NCBI GenBank assembly: GCA_029851415.1
Contig: CM056741.1
Coordinates: 84,148,282-84,212,281 of the forward strand
Direction: 5' to 3'
Source: Eretmocerus hayati
Taxonomy: Eukaryota > Arthropoda > Insecta > Hymenoptera > Aphelinidae
Length of the DNA: 64,000 nt
In this document: positions 12,287-22,558 of the stretch, one piece after another
How the letters are laid out: every line of letters begins with the position of its first letter
Position numbering within the stretch: the first letter of the stretch is position 1
The notes under the pieces: model-generated
Databases searched by the model: none
What the model was told of the DNA's origin: nothing
The model's input: only the letters and a program-made list of their open reading frames with translations
Made by a program: the position numbers and the translations under genes

Positions 12287-14413
12287 TTGAAAATGACCGA
12301 ATACCGATGTTTCTACTGTGATGAGACATTTGGTCGGCTAGAAAGTTTAATGGTTCATGTGAGACTTCAACATAAATCTGAAATGAAAAGTCGAGTAGTA
12401 TGCAACGTTGGTGATTGTCGTACTCCTTATCATAATGTTCATTCATTAGCTAGACATATAAAAAAGTTTCATGTCAGTCCCTCAGTTCAAAATCCAGAAG
12501 TAGCACCCGCAAGTCCACCTGTAGAACCCCCACAGATAGTAGTCGATAACAATGACCCAAATGTAATCGAAGAACCTCCGCCAATTTTGAATAATATCCC
12601 AAACAACTTAGCTTTTGATGACTTGAATGTCTTGAATAATGGTGTAGATCCAGATATGCAGACTGAACAATTGACAGACTTTGTTTTAAATTGCGCTCTC
12701 CTATTCGTAACACACTTGTATGCTTTTAATAACATGAACAGAGCAGCTGTTCATGCCATCATAAGTGCTATGTGCTCACTCTACATAGGTCGTTGTTTTG
12801 ATTTCCTGCGGAGAAGAGTTGGTGACAATAATGAGCTTCAAAGTATGTTCGATATAATTAAGAATGGCTTTAAACAGTTCAAAACGGAGTATTTGACGTT
12901 CAAATATTTGCAAAAAATAGGTTGCCTCATTCTTCCCTCAAGAATCACACTAAAATCATATTACTCTTTTCGGAAACGCAGATTCAGATCCCGGAGATTT
13001 GTACGTAATAAACAAATCAGTGTAATTAAATTAGACCAAATATTGATGAAATTCCTTGAATTGCCCGGTGTTTTTAAAGCTATAGAAACAAATATCAACC
13101 ATTTGACTGCTGATTCATCCCCGTCGTTTTTTAATGGTACTTACTGGAAAGCAATAGTCGCAAAGTACTCGAGTAAGATTGTATTCCCGCTTGTGCTTTA
13201 TTTCGACGATTTCGAAATCAATAATCCTCTCGGATCGAGAAAAGTGAAAAACAAAATTGGAGCAGTTTATTGTAGCATTTTAGGAATCCCAACGAGATTT
13301 GCCAGTCAACTTGAAAATATTATACTGATGCAACTTCATGAATATATAGATCACAGGCAACTGGGCAACAAAATCATCTTCAGAGAAATCATACGTCAAT
13401 TCAAAGCTTTAGAAACAACTGGGATAACTGTAAACATAGAAAATCAAATTCGCACCGTGTATTTCGTCTTACCGTTCGTTGCTGGAGACAATTTAGGTCT
13501 CAATAGCGTCCTCGGTATCTCGGCTGGTTTTAATTCTGATTACTGTTGTCGGATTTGTATTATTCCCAAAAACCAACTCCAGTCTCAGACAAAAGAAAAT
13601 AACAGCCTGCTCAGAAATGTATCGGACTACTTTAGACATTGTTCAAGCCACTCGTTCGGGGTCAAAGAATCGTGTGTTTTCAATGAACTACATAATTTTC
13701 ACTTGATAAATAACCCTAGTGTAGATCCTATGCATGATTTGCTAGAGGGTGTTTGTAGAGTCGACGTGGCAAGAATCTTGAACTATTTGATCAATGTCAA
13801 AAAACACTTCTGTTTTCAAGATTTAAAAGACAGAATGGAGTATTTTGATAGAAACTCTCCAGATGCAAATTTGCCTTCTTTGAGTAAGGAGTCTATTAAA
13901 GAAGGAAAGCTTATGATGTCAGCATCCGAAATGTATTTTTTGGTCATGAATTTACCGTTGATGATAGGGGACCTTATTCCCTCATCCGATAAGTCTTGGA
14001 AAATGTTTTTGCTCTTGAGGCAAATCGTATGCACAGTCTTCGCTCATTCAGTGACGCAAGAAAACATAGAATCATTCGGGGATCTTGTCACGTCGTATCT
14101 CAAAGCTTATGTGAGTCTCTTCAAAAAGACTTTGAGGCCCAAACATCATAATCTTTTACACTACCAGAGGTTAATGCTATTGTATGGTCCTCTGAAAGTA
14201 CTAAATTGCTTACGTTTCGAGGCTGAACATAAGCAGCTAAAACAGTGCAGCCAAGCAACAACTTCGAGAGTTAGTCCGGACTACACAATTGCAGTTAAGC
14301 ATCAACTTCAACTCTGTCACAGATTTAAAAAAAAAAAAACGGTTTTTGTGAAAATTTTGAATCTGGCCCTTCCTTGTCAGAATTTTGTGGTTCAAGGAAT
14401 TTCAACACATTGA
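12287..14413 (+). CDS. Transposase-derived protein with two N-terminal C2H2 fingers, main frame
   Basis: A 708-codon frame starting at the ATG of MTEYRCFYCDETF. The first C2H2 finger is at residues 5-30 and the second at about 38-65, which would bind DNA. After an acidic and Pro-rich linker follows a transposase-like core, with LYFDDFEINNPLG near residue 303 and a CRIC zinc pair near 420. NPSVDPMHDLLEGVC lies near residue 474, the same kind of D-x-x-H signature as the gene at 3000-9027, although the two proteins are otherwise unlike. Proteins of this architecture are common, multi-copy and uncharacterised in arthropod genomes. The last 25 residues of this frame follow a run of 13 A and are out of register with the real C-terminus, which continues at 14341-14754. 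It is therefore a slippage site, a sequencing error or an inactivating frameshift. Confidence 0.75.
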   Translation: MKMTEYRCFYCDETFGRLESLMVHVRLQHKSEMKSRVVCNVGDCRTPYHNVHSLARHIKKFHVSPSVQNPEVAPASPPVEPPQIVVDNNDPNVIEEPPPILNNIPNNLAFDDLNVLNNGVDPDMQTEQLTDFVLNCALLFVTHLYAFNNMNRAAVHAIISAMCSLYIGRCFDFLRRRVGDNNELQSMFDIIKNGFKQFKTEYLTFKYLQKIGCLILPSRITLKSYYSFRKRRFRSRRFVRNKQISVIKLDQILMKFLELPGVFKAIETNINHLTADSSPSFFNGTYWKAIVAKYSSKIVFPLVLYFDDFEINNPLGSRKVKNKIGAVYCSILGIPTRFASQLENIILMQLHEYIDHRQLGNKIIFREIIRQFKALETTGITVNIENQIRTVYFVLPFVAGDNLGLNSVLGISAGFNSDYCCRICIIPKNQLQSQTKENNSLLRNVSDYFRHCSSHSFGVKESCVFNELHNFHLINNPSVDPMHDLLEGVCRVDVARILNYLINVKKHFCFQDLKDRMEYFDRNSPDANLPSLSKESIKEGKLMMSASEMYFLVMNLPLMIGDLIPSSDKSWKMFLLLRQIVCTVFAHSVTQENIESFGDLVTSYLKAYVSLFKKTLRPKHHNLLHYQRLMLLYGPLKVLNCLRFEAEHKQLKQCSQATTSRVSPDYTIAVKHQLQLCHRFKKKKTVFVKILNLALPCQNFVVQGISTH

Positions 14414-14754
14414 GACAATTGATTCCTGATCATCTGCGTGAGAAAAATTGCTACTCCTGGGTTCGAACTGGTGGAACTTATTATAGGTTAGAAAGTTTCA
14501 TTAATACCTCTGGCGTTGAAGGGGTTGCAAAGTTCGGTAAGATTGTTCACATTATCGTCGATGATAGACAAGATGTGTATTTTATTTATAAAGACAGCAA
14601 CATTGTTCGATTGTACGAAAAATTCGGTGCGTATGAAATAGAAGAACTAGACACGTATGGATCCATCAAGCAGAACGTCTTGAAAGATTATCAATGTTAC
14701 TACGCACACGTAATGCCTGATACAAAAACGTATCTACCTCTGTATTTTTATTGA
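14341..14754 (+). CDS. C-terminal part of the C2H2 transposase in the other frame
   Basis: This is open from just after the A13 run to TGA at 14752-14754, 137 codons. It contains a Gly/Tyr/aromatic-rich segment (WVRTGGTYYRLESF) and ends in LPLYFY, a well-formed small beta-rich tail domain. It overlaps the end of the preceding frame. I read it as the displaced C-terminus of the same protein, separated by a change of +1 or -2 nt in the A run. Confidence 0.65.
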   Translation, partial: GFCENFESGPSLSEFCGSRNFNTLRQLIPDHLREKNCYSWVRTGGTYYRLESFINTSGVEGVAKFGKIVHIIVDDRQDVYFIYKDSNIVRLYEKFGAYEIEELDTYGSIKQNVLKDYQCYYAHVMPDTKTYLPLYFY

Positions 14755-14956
14755 GAGCTCACGTTACTGTGCAAGACCTATTCGTTTTGACTTGACTGTC
14801 AAGTCCTGTATACGTATATATTGTGTTTTCTACTTGTATTATGTCTTCTTGAGCTGGAAAATCTGTACTGCGTTATTTTCTAAGTTTTGAAGAACCATGC
14901 GAGTGTAGGTGTAAGTTTTGGTTACTGATGACCTCATTCTCAGATAATTATAGTCT

Positions 14957-14962
14957 AATAAA
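14957..14962 (+). promoter_or_regulatory. Candidate polyadenylation signal AATAAA
   Basis: An AATAAA lies about 200 bp after the stop of the C2H2 transposase, in the same direction. Confidence 0.4.
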
Positions 14963-17402
14963 TTGATTTTCCTGAATATACGTTATCTTTGACTACATTC
15001 TCTCTCCTCTATCACAGAAATGATTTTGCAGGTTCAGAGAAAGAAGTTTCAAAAGGAAGAAAAGCTCTATTCGACCCTGCAAAATATATTCTGACATCGA
15101 ATAACTCAACGTTTAGTTACATGATGATTTCTGCAATCACGAATATCAGTATTTCATAGCTGAAGAATATAGCTTTGAATTTGATGAATGAATGAGTCAC
15201 TCAACGCCATAGATATCAATATTTTAGCCATATTGCAGGGGAACATACTCATTTCAAATAAATATTTGGTGCCTTCGAAAAAACCATTCATCTCAATTGT
15301 TTTCGGGTAGTTTGAATCGAAACTAGAGCTTATTGCAATAGAGAAATATTCAACCAATTTCTTGAAAAAATTATTCAGACCAGGTACATTTTCCAAAGCT
15401 CTCAATTTTCGTGCATATGAGGGTTTCCATGGAACATTTGACTATTGACCCTCTAAAATAAAATAAAAATTTTCTCATCGCACACGTTTAAAATGGGTTT
15501 CATGTGATTCTTATACCTCGAAAACATGTGAAAAAAGTGGTGCCACTCTCTTCCAAGCCGAGGTATCTGGTTCAGAACGAATTGTACGGAATTTCACACT
15601 TGAAACATTCGTGAATCAACTTCAATCGAACAGATTCGATTCAAAACATTGTCTAGACGATCGATACGGATTATATTTTGCTTGACTTGACTTTAAGATG
15701 AATTTCATCATTGATTTCTCCGAAATTCGATGTGAATTTCCAAAATCGAGTCAAGAGCTATGAGTCTCATTTCAATTTCTAGAATACACTGTGGTGTTAT
15801 TTTGTTCATTTTTCAGCCGTATACTATGTAAAAATCAAGAAAATCGCGATACCATCACATTTAGCGGCTTATTTAGCTTACCATCCGGATTCAAATATTT
15901 CTCCTCAGCTTCTCACAGAAATACCGATCGACAATTGTAACTCAGAACAGTGCGGTTATATCCCTTTTGCGATGAAGAAAAAAGAGCACAACATCCCAAT
16001 CCTGTGCTTTACGTTTCCTGAGTATGCCATCAAAAAATGACCGTTTTGAGAGCCAGTGGCGCGATAACTTTATGAGCTTTGAAGCTTTATAAAATTTGTC
16101 CGGATCAACGCACACTCACAAACCAAACGGGATTCGATTCGTCTTCTTTTCAACTTCGAAAACTCATTGCTAAATTTTCCGTTTTGCACAAGGTATTTCA
16201 TCAATTTCGTAAACAATAGCCAGAAAAAGTTTTCCCACAAAACTCAGTTACATCGATGAATGAGAGTTAATATCATAGCCAAATCAGCGCACACCTCTGA
16301 ATCAAAGATTTTCTCAAAATATGAGATTAGTGGATGGATATATCATTCCACCGAAGTAGTTGAGGCATAGGTATTTTAGTTACAGCCTTATCAATTCAAA
16401 AAATCGCGTTGGTACGTTTGTAAACTACCCAAAAATCATCCTTTGCGGTCTGCTATTGACAAATCAGGATGCGTTTCAACAAAAAAGAATTTAGTCCATA
16501 TTGAATGATGCCAAATACTATAAAATGCCACTGCTGCGCACTCCGAATAGTTCAAAATACTCTTGGAACACTGCAGTAACACAAAAGTTAAAAGTTCCGT
16601 GGAAACTCTCATATGAAATGCACATAAATAATTTCGGTTTTGAAATATTTTTATCAATCCGTAATAGCAATTTGATCTATTTGATAAAATATTTATTAAT
16701 GGAAAGGTATCTCCACTACGGATCGTGATGCGAATCATCAAAATTTGCATCGAGAATGATGAAAACAGTTTACGCGTCGAATAATTATTTATTCGGCACC
16801 GACAATATTCATTCATTCCAAAAGATGTTTGAATCTGCTTTAAGAATTTTCTAATAAAATTGAGTAACTATTTGACTATTTGCTCGGTTTAAATGATCGT
16901 ATGTAGCAATTTACGAAGATTGAATCTTGGCATTGATTTCTCGGATAATCGCACTCAAAAAATATCCATTCAGTGATAAGATATATTTTTCCTATCGTCT
17001 TAAGGATTTTATGAATTTGAATAGATATTTATTCCACTAGAAAAATGTTTCTTCACAAAGAGTTTTGGGATTTCTTGCAACCCAGACCTTTGAACGAATA
17101 TTGTTTGAACCGGGTAAGATATGAGTTCACACTTATTAGATATTTTTTCATCCTAGGAAGAGAAATTTATTCATTCTGAAGAGATAACAGTCAAGGAATA
17201 TATAAAAACGCGCGTATTCAATCCGAATAATTTTTTTTTCAAAGCAACCAATTTTTTTTCTCAGTGTAGTTTCCATCCTTGTCTCTACACCGTACTGAAT
17301 TATTTGAACTGTGAAAAGATGTGTGATATTAAGTGTGTGTTTCGCCCTGGTTTCTCTCTTAGGCTCGTCAGTGAGACGAAGAGAGACCTGTCTCAGATAC
17401 TA
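14963..17402. other. No gene seen
   Basis: AT-rich, with frames under 130 codons that lack motifs. Nothing further could be recognised. Confidence 0.4.
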
Positions 17403-17572
17403 TTGTAAATCGGGTGGATTGACATCAAGTTGATAAAAGGGTTAACATTGAAATTTTGGTGAAACAACCAGTTCAACTTGTAAATCACGATTAAAATTGT
17501 AAATCGTGTGGATTGACCAAAATTTCAATGTTAACCCTTCTTCAACTTGATGTCAATCCACCCGATTTACAA
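17403..17572. repeat. Long palindrome (about 170 bp)
   Basis: Positions 17403-17433 (GTAAATCGGGTGGATTGAC...) pair with 17542-17572, and 17438-17460 pair with 17516-17538. The 55-bp loop carries a further piece (AAATCACGATTAAAATTG) that recurs inverted at 17563-17593. Probably a small foldback MITE or a recent inverted duplication. Confidence 0.8.
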
Positions 17573-17599
17573 TTTTAATCGTGATTTACAAGTTAAACT

Positions 17600-18360
17600 G
17601 AAATTCCGTATTAACCAACTCATGAATAATGCTCGAAAAATTTGGATTTAGGTCGACGAAAGTTTGGTAAATCACTTGTTAATTAAGATAAAGTAGAAAA
17701 TTGGATATTGGAAAAAAAGGTCTTATTATTCTTTGAGTTACTTTTTTGAGGAACCTTGTTAGTGGAAATTGGGGAATCTAAACTATATTTTTCTCGCCGA
17801 TATGTATCGTTTGTTTGAGACAGAATTCCGATAAAATTGGTTTGAGGGCTATTAAAATAAAGATTTTGGTGAAAATTTCAATTTTTTCCAAAATATCGAG
17901 GTTTAAAGGGAATCAATGGAATTTTGGTATTAACCAATCGATAGATCATGCAGGGAAAAAAATAGTTTAGGTTATTAATTTTGAGATAAATGAGTCATGA
18001 AGAAAGGTAGGAGGAAAAAATGAATATTAAGAAAAATTTTCGATTATCTTTTGAGTTGTTCTTTAGAGGAAACTTATTAGAGGGATTTGGGCCATCTAGT
18101 CTGAGGTTTTTTAGATAATATCTATTGTTTGGTTGAGACGAAATTTGGATGCAGTGGGTTAAAAAGGGTCAAAATGACATTTTTGATGCAAATTTTGATT
18201 TTTTCGAAAATTTGAGATCTGTGAAGATTGAATAAAATTTCGGTACTAACCAATCGATAGATCACGCAGAAAAAATCATAGTGTGGGTGACTCAATTCGT
18301 GGTGAGACTGTGTTAGAAAAAGATATTGATGTATTAAGAGTCGAAATTTGAACACTCCTG
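17600..18360. repeat. Diverged tandem repeat, period about 316-319 bp
   Basis: The anchor GGTATTAACCAATCGATAG recurs in diverged form at about 17607, 17926 and 18242. The segments between share order (a purine-rich stretch, TTTGAGTT, GAGGAA, TTGAGAC, TTTTGGTGAAAATTT). At least two full units are present. Confidence 0.65.
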
Positions 18361-19869
18361 CTTAAAAAAGCCCATGGATCAAATTTGAATGGGAGCCGTA
18401 AGTTGCCAAATCACTGGGCTCTCAGAAATTGGCTTCTGTACAACTTGTAGGAAGCCAAAAGTTGATAAGGTGCACAGTAAAAGAGAAAGCGTGTCCGGTA
18501 TAAAACAAGAAACACACACACACACATACGAACACGGACAAAGGGGTGCAAAGATGAGTCTCTGGGAGATTTGGAAGGCCATTACGAAGAAAAGTGTTAC
18601 CTATAATTGATAGATTTCGGCGAGAGGAAGAGAATGGTCGATGGCTTTTTTAGATAAAAAGAATTTTGTTGAAGAGTAGGTTGGTTTTGATGAAAAATTT
18701 GATCGAATTTTCGTTGGGGTGAAAACAAAGCTTTCTCTTTAGAGAACGCAATAGCAAGAATACTTTTCTCTGCAAAATTAATGTTCACATGCGTATAGAT
18801 GTTGATCCTGTTCATGTTTTCATTATTGTAGTAGTTGTACGAATTTGTTATAGACAAATATGATTTTTGCAATAACTATGGTGAAAATGGAGTGAACAAT
18901 TGCGTAATATTGTGGATGGCATTAAATCGCACAATTTTTATTTGGACAATTTCCTCGTATCTGCGGTCAATTTCGAGCAGTAGGTGAAAAACGGTGAATT
19001 TTGCACTATTTTGTTGATAACAAAAATGTAAACATTATTTCGAAACTTGAAATTAAATTAATTTTCATCGGTGAAAATTGAAAAATCAAGTTTGGAAATA
19101 ATTTCTCGTCTATTTTGACTTTGCTACAGGATGTATGTCTGGCTGATAGATAATACGGAAATGTTTTGCAAGGATTGAGATGCGGAACCGTGGCTACCTC
19201 CAAATTTACACATCAAATTATATTATCTGCATTAATGTAACTGCATTTTGTATACAAGGTTTTGCATAAAAAATGGGTGATTTTGAACGACAATTGATGA
19301 AGTGAAAAGGCTGGCTTTGTGCAAGAGTTATACCCAATTTGTGATCCTAAATTTCGCGATACATGTTATGTAATGAAAGTACACGCACTAGGATATCTTA
19401 CATGGATGGAGAACTGTTCATTTTGATACACTAGATTATTCGAAATGCTGATCTCGAGTACAAATGAGCTGAAGTGGCGTTGGAGTTACGCAATCGGCGT
19501 ATCGGTGACTAAAGAGACACATGTGAAGAATAATATCGATCTACCAGAATTTGCTGGTAATTCATTCAACGATTATTGATGAAGTTGACAACTTATAAGT
19601 GGAAGCGCGTTTGAAACCGATGGATTGAATAATAATATGAATGTATGTAAAATGTCCCACTGTAAGCTGGGTCGATCGTTCTTTGGGTACTCGGTTCTAA
19701 GTGGAATTATGTATCTATGCGATAAGATAATATGAATAAAATTGTCACTTTTGAACACAAATCTTGTACCGATCATTGAAGCCCGAACCATGAATCCGCA
19801 ATGCTCGAAATAAACGTACACAAATGTTAGTAAGTCAACATTCCTGAAACGCTGGGCACGGCCTTCCCC

Positions 19870-20100
19870 AGAATAGTTTCATTCGTAACGTGGCGGAAAC
19901 GTTTAGGATCGATACGCTGCACGCAGCCCTGCGGTGGGCATCCCGGCTAATTCGGTTTGGGCGAAACGTTTCCGAAACCGCTGTGAACGTTTCAAAAAAC
20001 ATGACATTCAAACGTTTCTCAGACATTTTCGAAACCACCCTGAAACGTTCTTATGAGACGTTTCAAGGTTTCAAATGAAACTCCAGAGAAACGTTTCTGA
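19870..20100. repeat. Cluster of AAACGTTTC-type motifs
   Basis: Within 230 bp at least seven variants of the near-palindrome GAAACGTTTC occur in both orientations. Subterminal arrays of this kind are typical binding sites for a DNA transposase, or part of a short satellite. No terminal repeats could be assigned. Confidence 0.5.
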
Positions 20101-20711
20101 AACGGACGGTGCTACATGGGTAATCATCTCTTCTCCACTTGTTCAAGCACCATTCACTAATTCTTTGGGATTTTAGGAAAATTAGTCAAAGGCAGATCTG
20201 GTGAAAGGGTATTTTCCGTGAGATTTGCTTGACATTCCAAACGGGGAATCAACGCAGATTAAAGTCGCGCGAAATATGGGCAAGACTAGCCGCATTCTTG
20301 AACTGAAACGCATGAAACATCACAGCGTTGCTGCTCTCGAAAACTCGGTGCACTTTGTACAAAAATTTCAATTAGCCAGTGACGTGCTGACGGCTACCGC
20401 GATATTTGTCAAAGTATCAACAAACACTCGATTGCCAGATGACGTGCAGATTATCTTATCTCGTCGTCTGCTCGCGCGAGAAGAAAGATTCGTCGCCGGA
20501 CGCCCTGACGTTGGCGAGTTCCACATAAGTACGCTCTGAAGTTGTCATGTTTCACGCGTGATACCACCTGGTCGAGATCCGCACGAGGTTCCATCTCCGA
20601 GGGGATCACAAAATACCATACCTGCGCTGATAAGTCCTAGAGTTTAAGAACTTCTCCATCATATTCTTACAATCCTCTCCCTCTAGTATAAGATATATTC
20701 AACCTGGAGAA

Positions 20712-20738
20712 GGACCTAATTAGAGGTCCGAAACGTCG
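20712..20738 (+). other. Perfect hairpin followed by CGAAACGTCG
   Basis: GGACCT and AGGTCC form a 6-bp stem around AATTAG, followed directly by GAAACGTCG. A structured 3'-end or ribozyme-like fragment of a retroelement is possible. No adjoining coding sequence was found. Confidence 0.35.
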
Positions 20739-21270
20739 TTCACCTAATCATGAGCATATTTCAAAGGATAGTCCAAGAACAGCATTAAAATCACAACCAC
20801 CAATCAAATTAACTTGCTTCAAAATATCGGAAGTGGCGACATCTGCGGCTCTGGTACAACTCGCAACCTCGCAAGTAAACGACCAAGCTGCGAGTATGCG
20901 TTCGGAAAGTATTCCTTGACGCTAAGTGTACACGAGACACTCTGAGATTCTTTGAGATTTTCATCAGAAATTTCCACCTGGGTTATTCTACGTTATTTTT
21001 GTATCAATGTTCTCGATATAGGAAGTGATTTCCATGTCATGTATCTGCCAGTCATTTGATTTTTATTCATATTTGGAACGTGACACTAGTGTTGGCTGCC
21101 ACCTCGAATTTCTTCATCATCATCAAAAATTGCATACATGTTGGATTATCTTTGTATTACATGGTGTTATAACCTAGTAGAAAATTGATGGAATATTGAT
21201 TTCGTATGATATGTGTAACAGACAATTTCGCCTGAATAATTGAAGGAATCCATGGAAGCATCATACCCGT

Positions 21271-22401
21271 ATGAAAAAAGTTACCCCCTCAGCTAACCTC
21301 GGTTACGAACCTAGGTAATTACAGAGTGATGTAGACCTAGGTTACGAACTATGGGAATTACCTATCTAATTACGAAGTTTTGTACCCAGGTTCTAAGCAC
21401 ACCTATACAGCTTGACTGGGGAATTTTGAGGGGATTTTTTGTTATAATCAAACCTACTCCAGGCGAGCTGAATTTTACTCAGTTGATTTTGGTGGGAGAT
21501 TCTACACGGTTTCGGTCGCGCCCACCGAGTGGAATTTCTACCCAGCTAAAGAGTATGAGTAGAGTTGTGTAGGCATTTCAGCTGCGATCGGTAGATTTAC
21601 AGTGCCGAGACCTAGGTAATAGCTGAAGAATTACTTACCTAGGATCCAACAAGGTAGTCTCGCACGTTCTACACGGCGAAAGTTTTCTCCCATCTAAGCG
21701 AGTATAGGTAAAAATGTATGGATATTCAAACGATCGGGTAGTATGCTCCGACCGAGCTAGGTAATACGTACTTTGCTACAGCGGTACAAATGACTGGGTA
21801 ATCTTATACTTTCTACCCAGCCAGAATTTACACCCATCTGGCGTGTATAGGTACAAAGGTCTAAAGAACTTCCCACGTAAATTTACCTACTCGTTTTTGG
21901 CCCCTCCTGGTTGAGCAAAATCTGAGGTTTTACCCACTTGGCAACTACCCACAGACACCATAAGTAGGAAGGCCTAACTGGCTAAGATTTTTGTTTTGAA
22001 AACCGAAAAAAAAATCATTCGGGTGAATATTTTGCAAATTCTAAATCGAGTTTCATTCAGTTACTCGGCACTGTAAATCTACCGATCGCAGCTGAAATGC
22101 CTACACAACTCTACTCATACTCCTTAGCTGGGTAGAAATTCCATTCGGTGGGCGCGACCGAAACCGTGTAGAATCACCCACCAAAATCAACTGAGTAAAA
22201 TTCAGCTGGCTTGGAGTAGGTTTGATTATAACAAAATACCCCCTTAAAATTCCCCACTCAAGCTGTAAAGGTGTGCTTAAGCCTGGGTACAAAACTTCGT
22301 AATTAGATAGGTAATTCCCATAGTTCGTAGCCTAGGTCTACATCACTCTGTAATTACCTAGTTCCGTAACCTAGGTTAGCTAGGGGGGTAACTTTTTTCA
22401 T
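21271..22401. mobile_element. Foldback (long inverted repeat) element, about 1.1 kb
   Basis: Arms of about 330 bp at 21271-21606 and 22073-22400 are inverted copies of each other. They begin ATGAAAAAAGTTACCCCC and hold CCTAGGTTACGAAC and the CACCRAGTGGAATTTCTACC stretch. The centre carries further CCTAGGTAAT-type repeats. There is no coding capacity beyond matching short frames in both arms. No target duplication was resolved. It lies about 40 bp beyond the decayed copy of the pygopus 3' end. Confidence 0.8.
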
Positions 22402-22437
22402 TATACCATAGATTCTTACAGAAAGAGCAATAGACAC

Positions 22438-22548
22438 CATTATGGCTTGAACTTGACCACTGTCACATTCCTTGCTGACATGCGGTTGAAACCAGTTCAC
22501 TCAGCACAGAGTTTAAGCATTAGTAGATTATAAGCTCTTTACGATACA
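22438..22548 (-). pseudogene. Decayed tandem copy of the pygopus terminal coding segment
   Basis: It matches the last ~100 bp of the adjacent pygopus gene. In the same frame it retains AYxLLM, LCAE and the ending NVTxVKFKP with its own stop. The conserved Trp of the PHD finger is a TGA stop and the following cysteines are lost. It cannot work as a PHD end and is a duplication relic lying directly downstream of the functional stop. Confidence 0.75.
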
Positions 22549-22558
22549 ATAGACAACC

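Larger units (their letters stand above)
18361..21270. other. No gene seen; scattered short motifs
   Basis: Frames at 18389-18610 and 20225-20539 show no domain and no splice context. A short (CA)n tract is near 18511. See the motif cluster at 19870-20100. Confidence 0.4.

Noticed and set aside
20225..20539. Plus-strand frame of 104 codons
   Set aside because: No recognisable motif, no splice context and no repeat partner; most likely chance.
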